Below, piece by piece: positions 48,401 through 58,200 of a stretch of 64,000 nucleotides of DNA. The translations under genes and the position numbers were made by a program. The stretch spans positions 4,259,367 through 4,323,366 of the forward strand of contig OZ029919.1 in assembly GCA_964023275.1 (NCBI GenBank), written 5' to 3'. The notes under the pieces are model-generated. The model worked only from the letters and a program-made list of their open reading frames with translations, made no database searches and was not told where the DNA came from. Source of the stretch: Norana najaformis (lineage: Eukaryota; Annelida; Clitellata; Crassiclitellata; Hormogastridae). Position 1 is the stretch's first letter; every line of letters starts with the position of its first letter.

Positions 48401-49630
48401 GACGGCATTCGGAAATCCTTCCTTCACGCTTCAATGTCTCTGATGGTTGAAGAATTCCTCGGTAAGAGGGCTGAACTAACGACAATTACTTCTCCTTAAA
48501 GGACGCTCGATGCTATTCAGAATTCCAGGAGCTGCTGCTGCACATCCGGATCATGTAATCAATAAAACATTTGCAGTTAATTATCCCTTCGCCTCAGAAT
48601 TACGACTTAGAAGACCGTGTTTAAAAGAGGCGAGTCATAAATGATTGTTTCTTTCCTCAACTATACTGCGATCAGCTACACAAAACCGTTTGTCTCTCCC
48701 GACGTCACAGACTATCTATCGGTTTGATTTCTCCCAAAGCTAATTCAGCAATTCTCCACTCGCTATTTCGAATAGTCTTCCTGTTTCCATTGCAATATCT
48801 CGCGAGAAATATTCGAAAAGCAACTTAAGACCTACCTGCTTTGTTGTGTCTGACCTCTACGGCCTACCCACGGCTGATTGACATATGTCGTGTTAACAAA
48901 TGCATTACTTACTCACTGACACTTCTGTTTTTGGTTGTCTGCTGAACAGGTGAATATAAGCACAAAGTCATATTTTGCGTACTGTCTTCGCTACACGTCA
49001 TCCGAGATCACCGACAGCAACAAAGCTCTGATCATCGGTTTGATCGTTGCTGGCACCGTCATTGTCCTGGTGATCATCTGCCTCGTAATCGCCATTTTAA
49101 TAATGAAGAAGAGAAAGAAAAAGGACAGAGAGGCCCACCAGAATAAAGTCGAAGAAAACGAGGAGCTCGCGACTGAAAGAATACACAGCGGAGATCAGCT
49201 TCCCATAGAAGTCCCAACAGAAGAAAGTCGACACGAAATTGAAGTGCATGAACTGCCAAATGACGACTACTTGGAGGTGTTCGACACCCAGCTACCAGAA
49301 AACCCTGCTTCATCAAGGTCAGATGCCGAGTATTCGACGACTATCATTAACGAATCGGGTGAGACAACCTTTGGGGCCACAGTTCACCCGGAGACGACAT
49401 CTCACGGCAACAGCTTTGGAATGATGGCAATGGACTCGCTAGAACAGAATGGTAACGATGAACTGCAGAAATTTGAATATGAACCCTACGATCCTGCTTT
49501 AAAATTTGACCTAAAGCACGTCACTTACCAAAAAGATACCTTCAAGCTGCTAAGACTACGAATTGGAGGAGGCGATAAGAAATGGCAAGTGTATTTTATT
49601 GAAGGACCAGGAGAGAATGGATATTTTTAA
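36457..49630 (+). CDS. Gene C: mucin / EGF / IPT-TIG transmembrane protein (complete model)
   Basis: Twelve exons: 36457-36484, 36736-38985, 39926-40039, 41563-41676, 42225-42350, 42846-42986, 43509-43689, 44351-44524, 45167-45290, 45829-46197, 47607-47786 and 48950-49630. The sum is 4482 nt, 1493 residues plus stop, with no phase conflict. Domain order is as in B but the mucin part is 750 codons. The predicted start MLVEIFVIIGVCFGCTSV uses an acceptor (gttttag before 36736) that in B and D lies about 1.1 to 1.5 kb upstream of the mucin exon; a deletion in C has fused that site to the repeats with the frame kept. Stops at 46225 and 47574 fall in introns in this model. Role as for B, inferred. 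Confidence 0.8.
36736..38985 (+). CDS. Gene C exon 2: mucin repeat exon, 750 codons
   Basis: Open from gttttag| to cctc|gtaaga. The first codons give VCFGCTSVIPETSP, so the cysteine-containing start differs from B and D. The 26-residue units are more varied than in B ([30 protein letters not shown] types). A four-unit block of 312 bp recurs, with accactttattt at 36891, 37203 and 37515. It ends with the same [17 protein letters not shown] tail as B. Confidence 0.88.
36891..37520 (+). repeat. 312-bp higher-order repeat in the mucin exon of C
   Basis: Two almost identical blocks of four 78-bp units and the start of a third, spaced exactly 312 bp. Each carries the rare words ITTGLAPITN and SDKPPTTTLTID. 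Confidence 0.9.
39926..40039 (+). CDS. Gene C exon 3: EGF domain 1, first copy
   Basis: 114 nt, phase 1-1, encoding [19 protein letters not shown] and ending GNLCEYG. Closest to the B copy at 22295. Confidence 0.85.
40255..40430 (+). mobile_element. LINE 3' relic (intron of C)
   Basis: Paralogue of the relic at 22640-22800, with the same kept end: cgacggacacatggcgtg, gttaacaactg and cttacttacctactta. Confidence 0.5.
40580..40690 (+). pseudogene. Decayed mucin-end exon between the two EGF1 copies of gene C
   Basis: The end frame [19 protein letters not shown] is still open here and keeps a gtaagg donor, but stops lie just upstream in that frame and no in-frame acceptor is seen. Paralogue of 22940-23066. 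Confidence 0.6.
41563..41676 (+). CDS. Gene C exon 4: EGF domain 1, second copy
   Basis: 114 nt, phase 1-1, encoding [19 protein letters not shown] and ending GNHCEYG. Confidence 0.85.
42225..42350 (+). CDS. Gene C exon 5: calcium-binding EGF domain
   Basis: 126 nt, phase 1-1. It begins [16 protein letters not shown]; the linker is YEQEDNSTKKCI with a sequon. Confidence 0.88.
42846..42986 (+). CDS. Gene C exon 6: EGF domain 3
   Basis: 141 nt, phase 1-1, encoding [20 protein letters not shown] and [18 protein letters not shown]. The acceptor is ttacag. Confidence 0.86.
43509..43689 (+). CDS. Gene C exon 7: IPT/TIG 1, first part
   Basis: 181 nt, phase 1 to 2, encoding [20 protein letters not shown]. 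The donor is ttac|gtaggt. Confidence 0.85.
43924..43982 (+). repeat. tRNA-like relic in intron of C
   Basis: Paralogue of 3078-3136 with gctttagcc in place of gcgttcgcc. Confidence 0.35.
44351..44524 (+). CDS. Gene C exon 8: IPT/TIG 1 end and IPT/TIG 2 start
   Basis: 174 nt, phase 2-2, encoding [20 protein letters not shown] and [14 protein letters not shown]. The donor is gtaagt. The sequons NDS, NTT and NLT are visible. Confidence 0.85.
44580..44770. repeat. Strand-switching GTAT/ATAC microsatellite, intron of C
   Basis: Starts gtatgtatgtatatatgt, changes at gcatgcatgcataaat, ends in ATAC repeats. Confidence 0.75.
45167..45290 (+). CDS. Gene C exon 9: IPT/TIG 2, middle part
   Basis: Encodes [20 protein letters not shown] and ends SKLSE before gtaggc. 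Read-through would stop after SEVGQFTPKTYP. Confidence 0.75.
45829..46197 (+). CDS. Gene C exon 10: IPT/TIG 2 end, furin-type site, IPT/TIG 3 start
   Basis: 369 nt, phase 0-0, encoding [26 protein letters not shown] (RTKR at 45979-45990) and DDYIQIK before gtaact. Sequence just beyond the donor (TAA at 46225) differs from the other copies, which fits it being intron. Confidence 0.78.
46836..47261. mobile_element. Possible solo LTR inserted in an intron of gene C
   Basis: About 426 bp interrupt the GTAT microsatellite that is continuous in the A, B and D introns. The ends read tgttggaagttg and cctctaacca, of TG...CA type, with TATA-like words inside. No internal coding region and no clean target duplication are seen, partly because the target is itself repetitive. 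If an LTR fossil, it inserted after gene C split from its paralogues. Other insertion types cannot be excluded. Confidence 0.35.
47607..47786 (+). CDS. Gene C exon 11: IPT/TIG 3, second part
   Basis: 180 nt, phase 0-0, encoding [20 protein letters not shown] then [13 protein letters not shown]. The donor is cta|gttagt, weaker than in D (aca|gtaagt). Confidence 0.75.
48640..48915 (+). mobile_element. LINE 3' relic (last intron of C)
   Basis: Paralogue of the relics at 6770-7062 and 31240-31550; more decayed, with the tail gttaacaaatgcattactta. Confidence 0.5.
48950..49630 (+). CDS. Gene C exon 12: transmembrane helix and cytoplasmic tail
   Basis: 227 codons including stop. The helix [20 protein letters not shown] is followed by KKRKKKDREAHQNK. 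Tail motifs are [29 protein letters not shown] and C-terminal ENGYF. An extra tyrosine replaces Asp in EPYDP. Confidence 0.92.
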   Translation: MNISTKSYFAYCLRYTSSEITDSNKALIIGLIVAGTVIVLVIICLVIAILIMKKRKKKDREAHQNKVEENEELATERIHSGDQLPIEVPTEESRHEIEVHELPNDDYLEVFDTQLPENPASSRSDAEYSTTIINESGETTFGATVHPETTSHGNSFGMMAMDSLEQNGNDELQKFEYEPYDPALKFDLKHVTYQKDTFKLLRLRIGGGDKKWQVYFIEGPGENGYF

Positions 49631-49959
49631 ACAATTCGATCGTTAGGTACATGACGCTTTTGAGAATGCTACCAGTTGATATTTCTACAAGAAATTCATC
49701 GCGGTATTACGGGGAAAATGAATGAGATTAGGGCAGGGATCCAGCGCCTGTACTTTTGGATACAGCTAAGGAACTTCCTGCGTTGAGGTCATGACCCGAA
49801 CTAACTGGAATGGTCTTCGATGCTGTGAACTGTATTATTATATCCATATATATAACAATATCTAAAGTATATAATGTTATATATATATATTTAAAGTACT
49901 ACATTTAAATCAATCGACCTATCTATGTTCCATGCAACCCCTAACACTTGTAGACAATG

Positions 49960-50312
49960 TACTCTATCAGTGGACTCTGAATCTTGCTGTGCTCCATACC
50001 CGAAAAGCGTTGGGCTCTCAGGCCTTCTTGGTAGCTGGTCCAAAGCTTTGGAATTCACTGACCAGTTCAGTTCGTTCTGCCAATTCGTTGATGTCATTCA
50101 GGTCTAACCTAAAGACTCATCTCTTTCAGCTTGCTTACCCCTCGTAGCCTGGCTTATGGTTTCTCTAACCTATCTGAATTCGACCCGGCTTCTCCAACGG
50201 TTTATGATTTTTAACTGCTATTTTGACTGATGCCTTGAGCATTGTGATAACGGCGCTATAGGAGACTTTAGATTAGTTTACATATTAAATGCATTATTTT
50301 ATTATTTGTTAA
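49960..50312 (+). mobile_element. LINE 3' relic downstream of gene C
   Basis: Encodes GSQAFLVAGPKLWNSLTSSV and LKTHLFQLAYPS then a stop, with a 3' UTR reading gagcattgtgataacggcgc. Paralogue of 32560-32935. Confidence 0.7.
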
Positions 50313-50437
50313 TATAATACGTTTTCTTAGACCTCTCTGCATCCATGTTATTGTTTGCCCACTTCACATTTCTATGTTTAGTCTGTGACTTTCACAAAGT
50401 CATCGGTGCACACATGCATGCATTTTGATCAGGGTTG

Positions 50438-50570
50438 TATACTTGCATACATACGTAATACATACATAATGCATGATACATACATAATAATAGATAAATG
50501 CATACATGTTTGCATAGGCCTACATACATAAATACATACATATATACTTTCAAACATACATACATAATCG
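50438..50570. repeat. ATAC microsatellite downstream of gene C
   Basis: Imperfect catacatacataa runs, closely matching 33056-33185 including the nearby gttatgaaacaaatggacag. Confidence 0.75.
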
Positions 50571-50940
50571 TGTTATGAAACAAATGGACAGTTTGGTATA
50601 CTGTAATTTAAGCAGTTTGATAGGTTTTGAGAGCGGCTGAATGTTTACTGTTGGTTGTGCAGCTTATATGGTCTTGCCAAAGAAGCTCTTCATTTTAATA
50701 TTGTAAATATAAAATGTGGTTACAAGTCTAAAATTTCCTCTATTAATTCGGACAATTTTAATTATTTACCTAAAGAAAAGTATCGCATGGACCGATTTCT
50801 GTGATTTATAGTTAAATGAAGCTCTATGTAAGAAGGTTTATTTAAATGCTCATAATTTTTAAATTTTCAATTCAAATCTGTTTATTTAAACATTTGTATG
50901 AGTATACTTACAACGAACAGCAGTGGATTTCATAAACAAC

Positions 50941-52157
50941 AAAATTTGGCTTACAATAGTAAATCTCTAAATCAAATCATTTTATTTATTAACTGAAACC
51001 GTTTAAACAAACAAATAAACAAAGATGTTCTTAAGAACCGCGTACAAAATCTTCTTGGGTATCAAAAGGCAGGTCCAAAAGGACAGGGTCCTGCTTAAAG
51101 AAGCCGCCTATGACCCAATACAAATGTTCATATGGCGAATGGTCGGCTTCAGATATATGAACTAGTGTGTCATTTAAGACACTTAGAGCAAAACTAATAC
51201 TTAAACATAACCAAAACAAATGATAACAAAAAAGACACAAAACTAACTTAACTAATGGAAATTGTGCTCAAATAAGCAAGCAAATGTCTCTTTAAAAAAG
51301 TACAATTTGGGCATTTTACGCATATCAGAATGCAAACTATTCCACAAGTCCGGGCCAATTCATTTAATAGAGAATAGTCTGGTATTTGTGCGGGCCAATC
51401 CTTGATAGTACCTGTCTTCAGACCTAGTGAAATAGGTATGACGACCAAGATAAGTTAGAAAATAATCAGTCAAAGAAGTAGAAAGTAGATGGTGATCATA
51501 TCGATACTTAAATTCATAAATTTGCAATTTATTAATACAATCAACTTGGAAAATATTCATGTCAACAAAACATTGAACAGTGCTAGAATAAGGTGATGAT
51601 CATGAAATAACTCGTACTGCACGTTTTTTAATCGAGATGGATAATTTGAGGCCGATGCAATGTTGCAATATGACAAATATGGATAAACTAGGGTGTAATA
51701 TAGATTAAGACGTACCTGGCAAGGTAACACATTACTAATGAGAGATAACACTCCAATATTTTGGCAACTTTAGTAAATTCGTGCTTAATATGGTCATTCC
51801 AGGTAAATGCTCATCAATATATACACCCAAAAATTTAGTAAGCCTACATTTAGCTTGCATAAGTAATCTATTATCAATGAAAAGTTTAATATTCTGCTGC
51901 GGGAGGAGTTTTCTATGACAGCGAAATAAGATAAAATTATTCATAGTCAAACTCAAAGATAGTCGAATCGCCTTAAACCAATCTGCTACATGCATAAGTT
52001 CAGTGTTAACCAACTCCAGTAATATGTCCAATGATTTATTAGATTGGAAAACATTAGTGTCGTCTACAAAAAGGATAAAGTGAAGTAAACCAGATGAATT
52101 GGGAAGATCATTTACATAAAGAAGAAACAGAAGGTTAGACCTGAGGAACTCCACAAT
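50941..52157 (-). mobile_element. 5'-truncated non-LTR retrotransposon (CR1/Jockey-like LINE)
   Basis: Read on the minus strand it begins at a GVPQ motif and shows the reverse-transcriptase palm LLFLLYVNDLP and FILFVDDTNVF (FVDD in place of FADD), then DWFKAIRLSLS, VRLNLYYTLVYPYLSYCN, HTYFTRSEDRYYQGLARTNT and IGPDLWNSL. These segments lie in different frames, with at least three shifts and internal stops, so it is dead. The 5' end is cut just before GVPQ, as is common for LINEs. The matching spacers upstream of B and C lack the coding part. About 110 bp of similar sequence left of it (50866-50940, also at 8290-8390) may be its 3' UTR, so either a late insertion in this spacer or loss in the others is possible. 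Confidence 0.85.
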
Positions 52158-52783
52158 GATGACCCAAACTGTTCTAGCGAAGCGAAACAACTCGGGTGAC
52201 CTTATTGTGCTTATTCTGCAGTACAAATGTGAAACTTAATTAGTAACACACCACTAATAATAAGGTTCAATTAATTTCTGCTTTCAACAACCCAAGTTGC
52301 TGCCAGAATTCTAGATCTGTTATGAACTCAGTTGCGTCTGTTAGTTAGACGATTTGAAGCGGTTGTTATAGTTAACCTTAAAATCGATGAATGATCTGAC
52401 TGAATGACTTCTATGGCGCCATTATCATAATGCCCAAAGCACCAATGGTTGGTCGCTTCAAGTGAAATTGTGATCATTATAATAATCCATTAGAGAGGCC
52501 AGTTCGAATTCCTCATTGTGTTAGACATTTCCAAGTTATTGGGCGAATTGTTCTATGTCACAGAGATTAGGCAACGCGCTCAAGTAACGTGCAGGTAAGG
52601 TATTACCAGTGTAAAATTTATTTTCACAGAAAACACTCAAAACTAAAAACATTTCTCTTACATAAATCCTATCCTGATTCTTCCTCTTCCCATTATGTCT
52701 CTTTCCGCCCCAATTCCAATCACCATCCAACAAAGCCTGGCCCTGGGATCTTGATCTGGAACCGAATCTGACACTACCTGTCT

Positions 52784-53006
52784 GATGATGATGATGATAA
52801 TGATAATGAGTTTTCTGCCCGAAGGTAGGTCCATTGGCTTTATGCCACCCGGGGATGAGATGAGTGAGGTGGTTTCCGGTTGCCTTCCTCACAGACAACT
52901 GTGGGTGAGCAACTTATCCAAGGTCGCTACCCAGTGGCGTGAGGTAGATTCGAACCCGCGACCCTCCGGTTACGAGGCATCGAACATACCACTACACCAC
53001 CGCATC
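52784..53006 (-). mobile_element. tRNA-derived SINE with target-site duplication
   Basis: On the minus strand it opens gatgcggtggtgtagtgg, containing a pol III A box TGGTGTAGTGG (52989-52999). The B box GGTTCGAATC is at 52947-52956. A unique body follows, ending in an ATC/ATT-rich tail. The 10-bp direct repeat ctacctgtct flanks it at 52774-52783 and 53007-53016; the spacer upstream of B has a single ctacctgtct at this place. Confidence 0.88.
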
Positions 53007-55247
53007 CTACCTGTCTATCGATTTCAAATTTAGCTGCATGCGGCTAATGAAATCTGCGGACTGGAATTAATGCGATGTCCAGCGGATAACATAGAAACGC
53101 GTTTATTCTTGCCGCGTACGTTGATGTCATAGGCTAATGTTCAATAAGCTACTGGGTATATCACCGATGGATGGACTTGCTGTTCGCAAACACGGTGGCG
53201 TTCGCTAACAATGTTTTCAGATTATACTAGATCCAACTAGATTAAACGAGATGAGATTGTCGCGGGCGTTAACCTCAACTGATCTTCTGGATATTGACCT
53301 GATTGCGGCTTGACTTTGGTGCGCCATCGGTTGATGCCTTGTGCATTAGACACCGGCGCAATAGAAGTTCCTAATTGCATTACAATCACATTGGACAGTC
53401 ACTGTGTGTGGACCTTGAGCAAGTCCTTAACGCACAATTGAGCAGAGCCATTATATGATGCTTCACCTTTAAATAATAGAGCTATGGTAATAACTAGATA
53501 TGCAATGAATGGTTGATGGCCCATAATATTTAAAATTCACCTAGCCATCAAATGATTATTTGTTGAATACCTTACATTGTTTAAACAGTAAACACCTGCT
53601 GTTTAGATAGATATAAATTTAGACCAGCTGTGACGTTCCGCTATGAGAGATCAGTGCAACGGTACTTCTGGAAATCAATAAAGACTTGCGACCTTGTCGT
53701 TTCATGGTATGTGATGTGTTAAGATATTCAATACAACTACATGCTTCGATCACTAACAATCTGTGTTTCATTCTAGGAAGTTAAGACGTACTGCTATTGA
53801 ATATTTGCAGTCTTGTCTAAGTTTCAGTCAAGTGATCGTTGAAACTCCGAGCCATGCTTCTGAAGAGTGTTGATTCAGCCGTGCCTGCAAGTGGACCACC
53901 TTTACCCTTCAATTTTTTAGTATGTAAGTCTGGTTGAGAGGAGACGACAGAAGGCGGAAATGCGTGAAATGCTCCGTTTACAGCAAGACCGCTACTAAAA
54001 TTGTCGTGCTAGCCTTGAAGCTGAATTCATAGTCGTAAGCACGATTAATACAGCGCCCGTGAAAGATCCGTTTTTTGTTGGATGAAAGTCGTATAGCGTA
54101 AGTGTCTTTTGTGTAATATTATGTTCAGAATAACTACCATGAAGTTAATAGAACAAGTTCTAACAAGATATGTTGTTAAAGATAAACGTCATTTCAAGTA
54201 AGTATTGCATTAGTTAGAATGCACTGGTCACTGGCTATGTGTTTAGTATGCTTACAAGAGTAAATTCACTAGCATACGGGTTACTACGTGTATTCCTTGG
54301 GCTTAGTCATATTTTTATATTACTTAAAATAAGAACAAATTCTTTGCTTCTGTGCACAGCGATAAATGACTGTTGCTAAAGTATAAGTGAATCGGTTTTA
54401 GGCGACCTGATGTTGCGTATACCGCGCTAGCATGCACAGTAAAGTTTATTGAGTTGAGTTTCAATAAAAGTAAAAGCGAGGTGCCTTGATGGGAGACCAG
54501 CCATGGATTTTTCGTGGTCGATAAAAAAGCTGTAAGCTTTAACAATTTTATCTGTTCATTTGATAGCTGTCATATTGTTTTTAATTTAACTTTAAAATCT
54601 TGTATAGTCTTCGACCGCGTATCTGTGTTAACTTTTACCTTTTAATCTCAGCTCAAGGATATTTCTATTTTAAAAATCTCTTGCAATAGTCCACAGAGCC
54701 ACTCGATATTGAATTGGGGTCTTATCGTTCATTCATTCGTTTGGTCGTTAATTCATATATGTATTATATATCGCCAGACCGGTGTGAAAATCTTAAATTC
54801 GATGCGATGAGGCAGCCAATGAACTATTATCTTGAATGCAGTGAAATGTATGTTAAACCTGATCATATAATCTAGCGAGTTTACACAGTGCGTGCCTCAA
54901 TCGCCCAATTCATTCCAAGGATGGGCACGCATAGACAGATGACATCGCAGCTGCCACTCAGACTGCTACTGAAAACTTATAATGATAACAGCTTTTAACC
55001 ATGGTCATCTGGCATTCTTGTGTAGGCGCCATTGCTTGATGGCCTTTTATTGTCCTTGGAAAGAATAATGCCCTATTTGAGCTGAACTTCGAAGGCCATT
55101 TTGGCCTACTGTGACATTGTGCAAAGCACACTATGTAATATTCAGTACTTGTAATATAGCGGTGCAAAATAAGTCATACTTGGTTAAAAACAATGAAATT
55201 GGTCTGTATTTTAGATTAATTGTCATATAAGAGCTTGCCGGAGGATC

Positions 55248-55275
55248 ATGTTGGTGGAAATTTTCTTAATTATTG
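55248..55275 (+). CDS. Gene D exon 1: start codon and first half of signal peptide
   Basis: ATG at 55248 encodes MLVEIFLII plus one base, then GTAAGC. Joined to 56691 it gives GFVAKPSFA. Confidence 0.68.
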
Positions 55276-58200
55276 GTAAGCCAATTCGTTTATTTTCTTC
55301 CAATCTAATCTAATCTGTTCTAATCTAATCTGGTGTAATATAATTCAATTACGAGCATGATTTTACGTTGACGCTACGAAGTGATGAGTCAATATGTTTT
55401 CGACCAGCACGAGTGTCTCTATCACCTGAACGCTCTCGCGCTCTGAAACGAAGGTCAAAGTATCCCGCGCGCTAAGACAGGCTTAGACTTGATTTGCGAT
55501 TCAGCTGGTTTGAAGCTGTATTGGGCAGAAGATAGTATATTCTAGAGGAGTATGTTGTTTTAGGGGTGTGTTTTGGATGTTTAGCATAAGATTTGTTTGA
55601 GATTTTTATGCCGACGATGGTAATTTATAGTTCTAAGCATAGACATTTTAATGATAGCGACAGGATTAACAGATGTGAATGAACTATTTTGCTATGACAT
55701 GTATCTTTCTTTGAGTGAAAGCTGCGCTATGAATCTGGGGAATCTGGGATTCAAGGCTCGATTCGCAACTTCGAAGAGTCGTCGGCAGGAATGTAATGTA
55801 ATACAATCTAATATAGAGTTTCATATGATGCCGCTATGAGCTAGAGGACAGGTTACGATGTTTGGGCCAAAGCTTGTTCGGTCTGCAATGTGAGTTCCAG
55901 CCTGGCGAGCAAATCCGTGTAACAACTCTAGGTAAGTTATTCGCGCAAACTGGTCTCTGTCACCAAGAAGGTAGAATTTGGCACCGGCGTAAGTTGGAAA
56001 GTAAACTGCAAATCTCGTAATTTACAAATAAATCACAAGACTTGGATGGTTCACTATTTCAATGGGCCTGGCAGAAAGTGTTGAAAAATGCACAACTTTT
56101 TCGGACTAATCTGCTTCTGAATAATCAGCAACTTTTGAGCGAATGCAACTACTTGTTTTCTCACTTATTTCCTACAGTTTATGATCAAATTGATCCTTTC
56201 TTTGAAGTCTGCTATTCGAGTGACCCATTTTTTAAAATTTGCTACCTACAATCCCAAGTCGTTTAATCAACGTTAATAATCTTGATTTTAAAAAGCAGTT
56301 AATGTATTTTCTAAAATAGTCGGGGATCTTGTTTGTGGCCTGTGGACCACATGTTGGAAAAGCCTACAAAAGTATAATCTATTTATATAAAGTTTTTTAT
56401 GTTCATGTTAATTGAAATTAGTGTCATTTTTCTTTAACAACACCACAGTTATGATTATATGATTCTTTTGTTTTTTGATTAAGCTTTAGTTTAACCATTT
56501 ATTACAGGAAAGATTATATAAATAAATAATTTGGGCAGTTTTAAATATGTTAAGTCTAGAATATCTTAAGGCTATACTCATTTTGGAGCGAACAAATCAT
56601 GAATGAAGAAGCAGTAAATGAGCGAAGGAAGTGAACCAATAAATTGCAAATGCGTGAGCCTTGAGTGAACCTCAAAATCATTTGATTTAGGATTTGTTGC
56701 CAAACCTTCATTTGCTGCAATAACTACAGCAATACGGTCAACATCAGATCTCATTGGAACAATTACAACAGAATACACTATGTCGGAATTCAAATCTGAA
56801 ATAACTACACAAGATTTAGAAACAGCAGAACCTACTACTGAAACAACCACTACACACTCAACTACTTCTAAATATACTACAGGAAAAACTATAGTTGAAT
56901 CATCTGAGTCAGCAGCACTACTTGCTCCTAGTTCACCTAACTCTGAGAGAATCACTTATTCAGTAGCAACGGCCCTAGTCGCGCCCACTACTTTTTGGTC
57001 TACTTCTGAGGTGGTTTCTTCGTCAGTAGCAAGTTCCTTACTTGGGTCTTCATCAGTGACCTCAGAAACATCGCCTGCTACGACTCTGGAAATGCATTTT
57101 TCAAGTGCAACCACTTCATCTGAGGGCACAGCAGTAACCTTAGAAACATCGACTAACATCACAACAGATACGAGCAGTTTTGCGCAAACTATTACAACAC
57201 CTGCGCCAAGTACAACCAGCACTTCTGCTACCACCGGCACTTACCACACTACGTCAAGTACCATGCCGACGACAACTTCTCGTAAGAACAGAATTTATAT
57301 TTTAGTGAAATGGTACCATTTATATAGCGCTGCCATAGGATCTATTAGTAAGCTCCCTTATCTGAATGGTGTGGTGAAAAGTTGTGTATTTTAACACATT
57401 ATTTTGGCATCGATCGTATTAGTCTAAAATTGGTGGTGAGCTGACATTTATCCTCTTACTAACATTTACGAGTATGGTAATGTTAGACCTAACGAATGCA
57501 TAAGTTTCTTGTTTTGTTTCTATCATTGTCGATTGAATCAGACTTGTAATGTGAGGTTATCCGGTTGCTTTGTTGTAAGTGTTGACATCAGGATCTTTAA
57601 ACTTCTGGACTTCAGCTGTGAGAGACCATGGGGAGGAACTAAGATGGAGGATCCTAACAGATATGCTTTTTACGGGTTTAATTAGCCTACCATCGTTAAT
57701 GCTAACTCTACGCATCAATTCCTTACCCAGTTTCTCTGATTGCTTCGCTTGGCTATTCTAAAAAAATAGAATTTTCCTTTGAACCCTAATCTTTTCGACT
57801 TTGAGGGAAGTTTTTTCAAATAAAGCCAAAACAGTTGGTGTCATCTTTTTGCGAAAGTGAAGCGTGTACAGGCCTCATGATATCCCTTCAAGATATTCTT
57901 GCCTCAAGATATCGCTTTCAGTGCTGAGATAATTCCTCGTCGAAAGCCTCTAGTTCTTATAAAAATAACTTTCTGGAATTTGGGGGGACGTAATTATGAA
58001 TTTATTAATAATGACGTATGCAAGTAATTCACTTCGTGAGTAAGTAAGTTGCTTTTGGATGAATTTAGAAATGCTTGTACAGTTCGTCGTATGAAACAGT
58101 TAGCACAACAGAGCGTCATGTCTTAGGGAGAACGCTTGTCAACCAGAAGAGGTAACAATAACGTTGATCAAAGGTTAATTGCCGTTTTTGTGACTAGGAG

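Larger units (their letters stand above)
49631..55247. other. C-D intergenic spacer and 5' flank of gene D
   Basis: No host gene is recognised. In order: 3' flank of C, LINE 3' relic (49960-50312), microsatellite (50438-50570), minus-strand truncated LINE (50941-52157), then flank similar to that upstream of B and C with a SINE insertion (52784-53006). The last 300 bases before D match those before B almost exactly. Confidence 0.6.
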
